From Mesostigma viride (Eukaryota; Streptophyta; Mesostigmatophyceae; Mesostigmatales; Mesostigmataceae): a stretch of DNA of 64,000 nucleotides. The first letter of the stretch is position 1; each line of letters starts with the position of its first letter. Both the position numbers and the translations under genes were made by a program. The notes under the pieces are model-generated. The model saw only the letters and a program-made list of their open reading frames with translations, ran no database searches and was not told where the DNA came from. Positions 39,736 through 48,855 of the stretch are shown here, piece by piece. The stretch is from NCBI GenBank assembly GCA_009746045.1, contig RPFO01000027.1:1248976-1312975 (forward strand), in the 5' to 3' direction.

Positions 39736-40164
39736 CTAACTAGATGTCGTAAACGGCTGGGACGATTGTCCTACTTGTCTAGTGACTTGTGACAAGGCAG
39801 GAGAGGGACACGGTTCAGGAGACGGAATGACAGGGGTACATCGAGCGCGGCGAGTAGGGTTGGTGACCGGGTGCCCACGTCTATGGAGTCCTTCTGGGGC
39901 ACGCAAGTTATCTATAAGGTATTCATATGCTGCATCCAATGAGTGGAAACCTGGGTATTCACACTGTGGGATCCCTGAGGTTAAGTTACTGGCTGTAACC
40001 CAACTAAGTACTATGCCTGCAAACGTAGGGGTGATTACAGCATAGAAGGGGTAGTTACTACCTGTACCACTGGGACGCCAAATGGAACTAAGATCACGGG
40101 GTACTCGTTTCTTACTATGGGATGCAGAGGATTGGGAAGAGCTAGCAGATTGGGGCACACGCAT
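39736..40164 (-). CDS. Element C leader ORF: RNase H1 hybrid-binding (viroplasmin-like) domain protein
   Basis: 142 codons between primer-binding site and gag. Residues 38-90 read YPFYAVITPTFAGIVLSW and then CEYPGFHSLDAAYEYLIDNL. The pattern Y-A-V / G-I-x-x-S-W / P-G-F-x-S-x-x-x-A-x-x-Y-L is that of the Cauli_VI / RNase H1 hybrid-binding domain. It is more diverged from the A and B versions than they are from each other, and lacks their VTVTFxQL tail. The C-terminus is Pro/Ser/Arg-rich. The matching position of the ORF in three elements supports a real element gene. Confidence 0.72.
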   Translation of the reverse strand: MRVPQSASSSQSSASHSKKRVPRDLSSIWRPSGTGSNYPFYAVITPTFAGIVLSWVTASNLTSGIPQCEYPGFHSLDAAYEYLIDNLRAPEGLHRRGHPVTNPTRRARCTPVIPSPEPCPSPALSQVTRQVGQSSQPFTTSS

Positions 40165-41402
40165 TATGATACCATATTACTAATGACAGCCTACTCAAGC
40201 ACATACCTTGGTAACTGAAAGGGCCAGAGGGGGACCGTGTGCAGGGTGGGTAGGTTTTTCTCAGGGGGTAGTAGCAAAGGCCTGTTTCAAACAAGCAGCG
40301 CAAGCATGCACACCACTCGGTTAACGGGGTGATACTAACCCGTAACCCACAGCACAATTACCACCTGTTTTTAGTGAAATTTCGGCAGCATTTCCCCTGT
40401 ACAGTGGGGGAATGCTGGCCTCCTTGAAGCCATGGCTGGGTCGTCACCGTCTTGGGCCCTTCACCACTTGGGCCCTTCACCAATGGACGAAAAACAGAAA
40501 ACAATGCTGGCGACCCTTGGCGTCCTGGCTCGTAGCCGTCTCGTGTGAAAATGGAGACAAAATCACACAAACAGGTCCTAACTGCGCATGCCAGGGCAAG
40601 ACATCATTCCTACAATATTCCTAAGCACTAGACTCGCAGCAGGGACACTAGCAATGCGTGAATTCAATCCAGTTCACACAATGTGGTTCTAATTTGACGA
40701 CTCAAGTCTCTCCGCTTTACTGGGTCAAAAACAAGCAATATTCCACCATGCAATTTGAGCGATTCCAACTACGGCCAAGCAAGGGAAGGGTCTCCCCTAC
40801 TTGCTAATTCGTTTTCGAAAGGAAAGGGCGATTAAAACCTAAAGAAATCGTCTAATTTCGGGCAGGGCCTGCCCTTCCATTAACCGTAATGCTACCGAGG
40901 TGATACGACCAATTTTCCACTAGAATTTGCCAAGTCGGGTCCAGATGCTGCGCCTTTACAGGGCCAAAGAGTCTAAAAAGATTCGTTAAAAGACTTGCAA
41001 AAAGGTTCGTCAAAAGACTGCAAAAAGGTTCGTCAAAAGACTGCAAAAAGGGTTCGTTAAAAGACTGCAAAAAGGTTCGTGAAGGGAAAAACTGCAAAAA
41101 GATTCGTAACAAGATTCCAAAAACGGGGCGATCTGATTTCGATTTACTACGTTAGCACTAAGTATTAAGACAGAAGCTTGCAAGGCTTCGATCTGCCAAA
41201 TTTTACTGAGTATCCGGTGTCCTCTCTAGGAATCCTCTCTAGGAAGCAGCACTTGGGATCCAACTCAGTGGGCTAGGCGTACCTTGTAGCTTGCCCGATT
41301 TGTTGACTTCGGCAGTTCGGCTGACGACCGAATATTGAATAATGAAATTAATGACTTCAATGCGGCGCGTTTGGCCGTTGCAGCCCTGTGCAGTCCAGCA
41401 CG
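40165..41402 (-). other. Element C 5' leader with a 21-bp tandem repeat
   Basis: About 1.2 kb between primer-binding site and HBD ORF. At 40975-41110 a unit of the form AAAGACTGCAAAAAGGTTCGT is repeated about six times. No coding motif was seen. Confidence 0.65.
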
Positions 41403-41421
41403 GGCGCTCCTCCGAGTCCAA
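41403..41421 (-). other. Element C primer-binding site (atypical)
   Basis: In minus sense TTGGACTCGGAGGAGCGCC follows the LTR end CGTAACA. It keeps the TGGxxTCGGAGG frame of A and B but differs in the middle, so the primer tRNA may differ. Confidence 0.55.
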
Positions 41422-42010
41422 TGTTACGTCCGGACCTGTGATCAGACCCGGGTCGGGTCCTGATCAAGGTATCAGGAAAGAATCTTTAACCCGTTGGACA
41501 ATGGGTTGCAACTTGGAAATCTCGCGTGCCAACGTCTTTATTTCATTAATAATAAACGGGTCCGGGGCCAACTACAATCGGGACAAGAGGGGGAAGAACT
41601 AAATGGATGACGCAGGCTCAGGAAGCATGAACGCGTGGGAAGGTTGGGCCACCTTCCCCATCCATATACTTTGACAACCGCGTGGCTTGCGGCGCCGCCA
41701 CGCGCTACAACTTGTCTCTTGACCACACGAACAGACACCGGGCCAACCGGCCCTGAACAAACATAGACTTAGGGTCGTTTGGCACACACACAAACTATCT
41801 GACGACTCTTGGTCGGCTCAGAAGTGTGCAAAGTAGTGTGCCACGACTATACTTCTAACACACCAAACGGACAGTGACCGGGCCGGTCCCCTCCGATCGG
41901 CACAAGCTATTACTCTAAAAATACTTGTCCGTTTTGTCCGCTTCCAGCGGCGGACTGTCACACGTTGATCACTTTATCATGCTACAGTATTGTTGCCTTG
42001 GGATGCAACA
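41422..42010 (-). repeat. Element C 5' LTR
   Basis: Second copy of 27685-28278, followed by the CCATA duplication at 42011-42015. Confidence 0.95.
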
Positions 42011-42132
42011 CCATAGTGATTAGAGGGGCTCATCTATAATATTATAGTATTATATATAATAATAGACAGTAGATGTTGTCTTGACCTTTGTTTTTTGCTT
42101 CCTTCTCTTCTTGTGGTTGTGGTACGGTAACC

Positions 42133-44193
42133 ATGGCGCCTAAAACAAGGGGTAGTAAAGGTAAACCTAAAGGGTCAGAGGTTAGGGAGACGGGTATAGA
42201 TAGTCCGGCCGTACATGCAGGCACATGAGGAGATATCACAGCGGAGCCCAGCCTCCCAGCAGCTAGGGCAGCTCTGCAGGTCACCCAGGTGTGCTGGCTA
42301 GTCCCGCCCGTGAGTCGTACAGACCACAGGCCGGAATGTTCATAGATAGCGAGCAGCAGCAGCATATGCAGGGAGAATTTTTCAGTAGGTCGGAACGGGT
42401 GGAGACCGGCCCGAGGCGGGAGTCTCCAAGGTCAGATCCAATGAGTGCATCCATCCCACCGGCACAGCCCCCGCAGCAATTGCAGCCGCAGCATGAGCAA
42501 CCGCCACAGTTGCAACCGCCGCCGCGGCCACAGTGGCAACCGCAGCCGAATGGTCAGCTTAGCCAGAACGCGGCCTTTTACCATGCGCAACGGGCCCAAC
42601 GATTAGAGCACCCATGGTCAGTAAACGGACGCGGACGCGGTCGCGGTAGCCCATCCCGGCCGGAACCCGCGCGTCGTGTATCGTTCAGCAGCGAGCCACA
42701 ATCCATGGGCACCTCACCGTGGTCGACGGAAGAGGGGGAGGTCGAACTTCCCCCCGCTACGATGAGGATGCCGAGGAGCGCCCTGAGACGCGCCTGGGTC
42801 AGTCCTTCCCAGCGACGGGCCCCGCGCGTCCTAGCATGGCGCATGGCCCCAACCTGAATCTGAGCCGGTTAGACCTCAACGATCCCGGTTACGAACACCC
42901 GACATCCGTTTGGTTGCGGCGAGGCGCTGAGACCTCGCGCAGCCAGCCGCGGGCTGCTGGGCCCCCATCGCTGCCGGCGTCCTTTAACCGTCCGCCCTTT
43001 TGCGCTAAAGGAGGCCCGCGGGCGGCCACGGTCAAGGCTCCGCCCATGCCCGATTTCAAAACCGTGCCCAAGTTGCGCGCGGACATGACCCCGCGCGAGA
43101 TCGATGAGTGGGAACGCATGGTGTTGGCGGTCTATTGGGCATGGTGCGAGCATCACGATTGGGAGTTGGCCACTGATGTGCTAATTCCCTATCTAGTAGC
43201 GATGTGCATGGATCCGTCCGTTGTCGGCATCCTCCACTGTGAGAGCGTCGCGTCACGCACCTACCCGCGCACGGTCGAGGAGCTGATGGCCCGCATCCGG
43301 CGCAAGTTGGTGCCACCGGACTACAAGCTCCATGAGCGCCTGGCCTTTGGCAAGTTCCGTCAGGGCAGCACGCCTTTTCGCGAATTCCTCACCGAGTTTG
43401 AGGCGTACACTGCCCGGCTTGACGACATGACCTGGACCGAGTACAAGGCACGGTTCATCGAGGCGCTGCACCCGGACCTCTTGGATGAGGTGCTCAAGCA
43501 CTATGCCGAGGTCCCATGGGAGGAGTGGGATGTGATAAAAATTCAGCAGTACCTGCTACAAGTCTCGGATGTGATCGCCCGCCGCCGTGCAGCATCTACA
43601 CGGCGCTTCCCGCTCGCGGCACCCGGCGCGTCCACTTCACCACCGCGGACCCTGAGGTCGCACAGGAGGACGCGTATGACTACGAGCTGCCAGCGGAGAG
43701 CGATTATGACCCTGATTTCCAGGTCAATGCGATCGATCCGGCCACTTCCCGCTGCTTTGCGTGCGGCGAGGTTGGCCACCTCAAGCGCGAGTGCCCTCGC
43801 CTGCGCGCCCGCAAGGATGAGGAGACGCATGTACCCCAGTTCTCTGGCCCCGCCTTCGGCAAACGTCCGGACCCTGCGCAGCGAGGCGATCGGCCCCGTA
43901 ATGCGGGAGCACGTGCAGCCAAGCTGCAGGATGCCCGCCGCCAGCCCGCGCAGTATCAAACGCCTCGGGCCTCAGGTCCATCCTTCCAACGGGTGACCCG
44001 CGAGGTGAACAAGGTGCTAGCGCAGCAACGAGGCGCGGCCGATCACGACTCGGACAGTGGGCGGCTGGATGCCCAGGCCATCGCAGGCTATGCGTATGGC
44101 GACGACGATGAGGAGGAACCGGTGGAGGAGGGGGAAGAGCGGACCGGGCGGTCGAACGAGGCGGCCTCCCGGCCATCCGTTCCTCGCGCGTAG
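42133..44193 (+). pseudogene. Element B gag, several frameshifts
   Basis: Gag is spread over four frame segments. It starts at ATG 42133 (MAPKTRGSKGKPKG). It continues in the frame of 42291-42857 (Pro/Gln-rich) and then in that of 42719-43600 (VKAPPMPDFKTVPKLRADM, SVASRTYPRTVEELM, HERLAFGKFRQGSTPFREFL). It ends in the frame closing at 44193, which has the CCHC knuckle CFACGEVGHLKREC (about 43755-43796). Homology to element A gag is strong throughout. Pol opens at 44112, one frame back, overlapping gag by about 79 nt. That fits -1 frameshifting, though no classic slippery heptamer was seen. Three shifts in gag next to an intact pol are odd. Confidence 0.85.
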
Positions 44194-47100
44194 TGTCCCT
44201 CCCCTTGGGGGTAGAAGTAGCGGTAGCTCAGGTAGATAGGGTAGATAGCGTAGTAGGAGTAAATAGTGTAGATAGCAGTAGCTCCGCCGTACAGGCACCG
44301 TTAGTTGCGGATACCGGCGCGAGTATGGAGCCAGTTGGTGAGGCTCCAGCCACGGCTACAATTCCGGCTTCGGGCAGCAACGCGGACGCCCCGCCGACGC
44401 ATGCAGCCCCGAGGAGTGCGGCCCGCAGCTTGCTCCTCTTTCGAGGGGGTCTGGCAGTGCCATCAACAGCACTGGACCCCTTCCTCAAGGGCAAGACTGT
44501 CATGGACGTGCAGTTCATGGTCGACACGGGCGCTTCCACGTCATTCATCAATGAGGCACTGGCGCGTCGCGCTGGCTACACTATACGGCCACACGCGACA
44601 GTGGTAAATGTGACTTACTCAGATGGTCGCAAGAACCCCTCGCCAGGTCTAGTCGACATCAAGGCGGTGATTCAGGGCATCCCTGTGGAGCTTACCGCCA
44701 CTGTCGCGCCGCTGGGCGCAGCCGATATCATTATTGGCATTGACTGGATGGACGCTCAGGATGTTGACATCAGCATTAAGCGTCGCGTGGTGTGGTTCCC
44801 CGACGGCTCCTTTTGGAGTCCGGTTGGCGAATATCAGGCGCAGGGTCCCACTGTGCACAACGTCACGCACGAGCGGGAATTTACCCAACCCCGCCAAGCC
44901 TCACAGATCCTCATGAGCATCAAGTCGTTGGAGGGCAAGTTGCGTCAGGGCAAGGAATACTACATGTATCGCCTCGACCTCGCTGCCGTGGAGCTCATGC
45001 TCAATGAGATCGGTGTGGGCTTCACCCCCGAGGAGACTGAGCGCTACAATGCGGTGTTGGCAGCACGCGCGAAGCTCTTTGATGAGAGTAAGCAAGAGTT
45101 TCCCCCGCCGCGCTCGGTGCTCCACCGCATCCAATTGCAGGAGGGCTATGGCCCTACGACGTCCCCTATGTACCGCATGGGTCCGGTGGAGCTGGTGGAG
45201 CTCAAGAAGATCTTGATGGCGCTTCTGGAGCGGGGTCTCATCGAGCCCAGCAACAGCCCCTTCTCAGCAGGCGTGCTGTTGGTCCCCAAGCCTGGGGGCA
45301 AGTGGCGGCTCGTCACGGACTATCGTAAGCTGAACGCTATTACGGTAAAGTCCAAGTACCCTCTCCCCCGCATCGACGATATCTTCAACCGCGTGCAGGG
45401 CGCCACATGTTTCACCGTCCTTGATTGCGCAGACGGGTTCTGGCAGTTAAGGATTGCGCCGGAGGACTGTCATAAAACGGCGTTCAACACGCCGTTCGGC
45501 CACTATCAGTTCCGTGTGGCCGCCATGGGGTTGTGCAATTCCCCTGCGAGCTTTCAGATGCTCATGAATGACATCCTCCGCCCAGTCATGGGAACCGCGC
45601 ATCTCCCGCAGGTTTCCCGTGACCTCGAGGACCCCAACCGGGGCGCGAAGCCCCCGTGGTCCTACAAGCGCACTTGTGCGCTCGCATACCTGGATGACAT
45701 CTTGGTGTACTCCAAGACCTTTGAGGATCACCTCGAGGACGTCGCCACGGTATTGCGCATCATGGAGGAGGAGAATCTTTCGGTCCGCAAGGCCAAGGTC
45801 CGCGCTGGTCGCAGCGTACCGTTCCTCGGTCATACCCTGTCCGCTGCCGGCGTCGCGACGGACCCCTCCAAGATCGCCTCCATCCAGCAGTGGCCGACCC
45901 CGACCAACGTCAAGGGCGTGCGCAGCTTTTTGGGTGTCGCGTCGTATTACCGACGTTTCATCCCCCGTTTCGCGACGATCGCTGCCCCCATTAACGCCCT
46001 CCTCAAGAAGGGTGTTCCTTTCGTTTGGTCGGAACCGTGCCAACAGGCCTTTGAGGCCCTCAAGCGCAGCCTGACCACGGCCCCCGTGCTCGTTATCTCG
46101 GACCCGTCCAAGCCCTTTGTGGTCGCAACGGACGCGAGCAAGGTTGCAATCGGCGGTGTCCTATTGCAGGACCAGGGTCAGGGGTTGCAGCCGGTCGAGT
46201 ACATCTCCCGGACTATGATCCCTGCCGAGCGCAACTATCCGGTACACCAGCAGGAGCTTCTTGCCGTGGTCTACTGCTGCCATACCTGGCGCCATCATCT
46301 TCTCGGGGCCCAGTTTGACGTTGCCATCAGCGAGCAGGGGGATCTTGATCCCCACCGGCTGATCATCCACACGGATCATCGGCCCCTCACGCATCTGCTC
46401 GCCCAACCCAACCTGGTGCCCCGTCAAGCACGCTGGCTGGAGTACTTGTCCCAGTTCGCCCCCTTTAAGATTCAGTACGTCAAGGGTGCAGAGAACGTGG
46501 TCCCAGACGCCCTTTCCCGGCGGGAGGACTACTGGTTCTATGAAGATCTGGGAGTACTACATACCACTTGCGTCCCAGCTCAGGCGCCCGGCACGTCCTA
46601 TGGTGACCTTCCGCGGTCGCCGCAGGCTCGTTATTTGTTTCACACGGGTCGTACCACCATGGACGACCTATCCCCCGACTGGGGTTCGCACGAGGACGTG
46701 CGCGCCCCCGGGGAAGGGGAGGGGTCCCATTCGCGCTTGCCACTCAGCCACGTGGTCCCGGCTCAGGGAATTTTTCACTTGCAGCCCATTGGGTCCCCCA
46801 CCATTTTCTCGGAGTACGTATACCAAACCCTCGAGACTGAAGAGGAGGCGGATGCGTACACCGTCACCTCCGTTCTGGAGACGCTGATCAGCCGATTCAC
46901 CGTCACGGAAGCAGCAGCCCTGGAGGCGATCAGGTCGCACCCTCAGCAGATGGGCAAGCTCCCGTGCAAGTTCCAGGACGGACGACTCTATGTCATGGTG
47001 AGACCTGACTGCTGGCGCCTGTACGTCCCGGAGATATGTAGAGCGGCTCTGCTCCATGAGCTCCACGACTCCCTCACCGGTGGCCACCAAGGAATCCATC

Positions 47101-48386
47101 GCCTGCTGCCGCGGGCCAGAAAGAACTTCTACTGGCCAGGTATGCGGGAGTACATCGAGACGTACGTGCGCGAGTGTCCATCATGCCAGATCATGAAGTC
47201 CCGCAACACGGGGTCACAAGCGATCCCCAAGACGCTGCCTGACCCCATGGCGCCTTGGGACTCATTGATGATGGATTTTATTGGCCCCTTCCGGAAGACC
47301 AAGCACGGCAACAGCATGATCTTGGTTTTCTTGGACCGCCTGACGCGCATGTGTCACTTGGCCCCATGCCCGGCCGAGCTCACGGCTGAGGCTTGCGCTA
47401 AGTTGTATCTCCACCACGTGTTTCGGTACCACGGACTCAGCCGGCAATTCATATCGGACCGTGACAAGTTGTTCACGGCTCGCTTCTGGCAGGAGTTCTT
47501 TGAACGACTGGGCACCAAGGTGTCATTGGGGACAGCGTACCACAGCTCGTCCTCTCACCTGGTGGAGCGACTGAACCGCACAGTGCAAGAGACCATGCGA
47601 CACTACACTGACGCGGTGGGAGGCAATTGGGAGGAGTTTCTGGGCTTGGTGGAATTCTCCTTGAACAACGCCCCCCAGGCGGCCCATGGCTTCACGCCGT
47701 TCTTCCTCAACACTGGCAGGCACCCGCTTACGCCGACCGACCTTCTCACGAGCCCCGCTTTGGCAGAGAAAACGGTCCGGCGGGACACCCTGGAAGGGGT
47801 GGAGAAGCTGTTGGTTCAGATGCGTCAGGCCCATGACAGCGCGGTCAGGGGCTACCGAGCCGCAGCCGAGCGCTATATGGCGAGGACCGCTAGTCGCCTG
47901 GACGCGCGCACCCCGTCGATTGAGGCAGGCGACTGGGTTCTGGTGGAAGGCCCCCGACTAGGACGTTTCTCCGAGAAGGTAGGAGGTGAGCTCAAGACCA
48001 AGCTCCGTCCTATGTTCCTGGGGCCTCACAAGGTCTTGGAGAAGCTGGGCGATGTGATGTTCAAGGTCGACATCCCAAGCTCCTGGAACACTTCCCCCAA
48101 CTTCCACCGCGATCAACTCAAGTTGTATCACCAGAACTCCATCCAAGGTCGCCTCAATCCGCCGGCCCCCGTCGAATACAACCCCGAGACCGGTGAACAG
48201 GAAGACGAGGTGGCCGAGATTGTGGACCACCGGGACATCCAGCGCGGGAGAAGCAGACAGCGACAGTACCGAGTACGATGGCGTTTTACCCAGCACGACT
48301 ATGAGGACTCATGGCGTACGGAGAACGAGCTAGGCGGATGTGAGCGCCTGCTACGGGAATACAAGAAGAGGTGTGCCCTACACTAG
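44193..48386 (+). CDS. Element B pol: protease, RT, RNase H, integrase, chromodomain (intact)
   Basis: About 1,397 codons without interruption. Protease: FMVDTGASTSFINEAL (about residue 109) and APLGAADIIIGIDW. RT: LLVPKPGGKWRLVTDYRKLN, FTVLDCADGFWQLR and LAYLDDILVYS (about 498). RNase H: VATDASKVAIGGVLLQ and LIIHTDHRPLTHLL. Integrase: HELHDSLTGGHQ, CPSCQIMKSR, then D,D,E in MMDFIGPF, FISDRDKLF and HLVERLNRT (about 1027, 1089, 1124). Chromodomain: EVAEIVDHRDIQRGR, QYRVRWRFTQHDYEDSW (about 1335-1385). The first codon shown is GTG. The frame is open from 44112, so translation probably enters from gag by frameshift and not from its own start. This is the only complete pol in the window and could supply A in trans. 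Confidence 0.96.
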   Translation: MSLPLGVEVAVAQVDRVDSVVGVNSVDSSSSAVQAPLVADTGASMEPVGEAPATATIPASGSNADAPPTHAAPRSAARSLLLFRGGLAVPSTALDPFLKGKTVMDVQFMVDTGASTSFINEALARRAGYTIRPHATVVNVTYSDGRKNPSPGLVDIKAVIQGIPVELTATVAPLGAADIIIGIDWMDAQDVDISIKRRVVWFPDGSFWSPVGEYQAQGPTVHNVTHEREFTQPRQASQILMSIKSLEGKLRQGKEYYMYRLDLAAVELMLNEIGVGFTPEETERYNAVLAARAKLFDESKQEFPPPRSVLHRIQLQEGYGPTTSPMYRMGPVELVELKKILMALLERGLIEPSNSPFSAGVLLVPKPGGKWRLVTDYRKLNAITVKSKYPLPRIDDIFNRVQGATCFTVLDCADGFWQLRIAPEDCHKTAFNTPFGHYQFRVAAMGLCNSPASFQMLMNDILRPVMGTAHLPQVSRDLEDPNRGAKPPWSYKRTCALAYLDDILVYSKTFEDHLEDVATVLRIMEEENLSVRKAKVRAGRSVPFLGHTLSAAGVATDPSKIASIQQWPTPTNVKGVRSFLGVASYYRRFIPRFATIAAPINALLKKGVPFVWSEPCQQAFEALKRSLTTAPVLVISDPSKPFVVATDASKVAIGGVLLQDQGQGLQPVEYISRTMIPAERNYPVHQQELLAVVYCCHTWRHHLLGAQFDVAISEQGDLDPHRLIIHTDHRPLTHLLAQPNLVPRQARWLEYLSQFAPFKIQYVKGAENVVPDALSRREDYWFYEDLGVLHTTCVPAQAPGTSYGDLPRSPQARYLFHTGRTTMDDLSPDWGSHEDVRAPGEGEGSHSRLPLSHVVPAQGIFHLQPIGSPTIFSEYVYQTLETEEEADAYTVTSVLETLISRFTVTEAAALEAIRSHPQQMGKLPCKFQDGRLYVMVRPDCWRLYVPEICRAALLHELHDSLTGGHQGIHRLLPRARKNFYWPGMREYIETYVRECPSCQIMKSRNTGSQAIPKTLPDPMAPWDSLMMDFIGPFRKTKHGNSMILVFLDRLTRMCHLAPCPAELTAEACAKLYLHHVFRYHGLSRQFISDRDKLFTARFWQEFFERLGTKVSLGTAYHSSSSHLVERLNRTVQETMRHYTDAVGGNWEEFLGLVEFSLNNAPQAAHGFTPFFLNTGRHPLTPTDLLTSPALAEKTVRRDTLEGVEKLLVQMRQAHDSAVRGYRAAAERYMARTASRLDARTPSIEAGDWVLVEGPRLGRFSEKVGGELKTKLRPMFLGPHKVLEKLGDVMFKVDIPSSWNTSPNFHRDQLKLYHQNSIQGRLNPPAPVEYNPETGEQEDEVAEIVDHRDIQRGRSRQRQYRVRWRFTQHDYEDSWRTENELGGCERLLREYKKRCALH

Positions 48387-48855
48387 GGCAGTAGATAGTA
48401 AGAAAGGTGTTCATCATGCAGGGCCGTACAGGTCCAGGTAAGGTACGTAGGCAGCCGCCACGGGCTGCAGGACACGTATGTAGGGGACCAGCTGGGTCCT
48501 GCACGAGGTATGTACAGGTATGTCCATATTGACAGGGTAGGTGGGTATGTAGACAGCCGTACAGGCTTTCTTACAAGACGCTATGGTCCCGATACTGTTC
48601 CCGACTGGGTGCCCCTCACCTGGCGGTTGCAGATGGAGCCGTCGGGAGACGAGGACTCTTCGTTGTTCGCAGACATGGTGGATATAGGGACGGATGACGA
48701 TGGGCAGATAGGGCGGGCTCAGGCGGCTGCTGTGCCGTCTATCAGCCAGCCGCGACCTCGACGCCTGGTGCCAGCGGCTCCCAGGAGCTGAAGGCACAGG
48801 CTCGGCTGCAAGAGGAGATTCGGCAGCGGGAGACCTCGTCCCGGGAGAATCAGGA
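48387..48855 (+). other. Region between pol and ORF3 of element B
   Basis: An open frame at 48510-48791 (93 codons, WVPLTWRLQMEPSGDEDSS then acidic) may be the N-terminal part of ORF3 in another phase. Otherwise nothing is recognised. Confidence 0.35.

Larger units (their letters stand above)
27685..42010 (-). mobile_element. Element C: Ty3/gypsy chromovirus nested in element B
   Basis: LTRs of 594 bp (27685-28278) and 589 bp (41422-42010) are flanked by CCATA duplications. A primer-binding site next to the right LTR and a polypurine tract next to the left LTR give minus orientation. Order in minus sense is HBD leader ORF (40164-39736), small ORF (39471-38975), gag (38884-37040), protease (37019-36417), a 0.76 kb insertion, RT-RNase H (35657-33744), integrase-chromodomain (33792-32140), ORF3 (32115-30045), then 1.7 kb of untranslated sequence holding repeat R1. 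The LTRs differ by two short indels and a few substitutions. Confidence 0.95.

Noticed and set aside
44112-44193. Classic -1 slippery heptamer in the element B gag-pol overlap
   Set aside because: The overlap of about 79 nt supports frameshifting, but no X XXY YYZ heptamer was found; the mechanism is left open.
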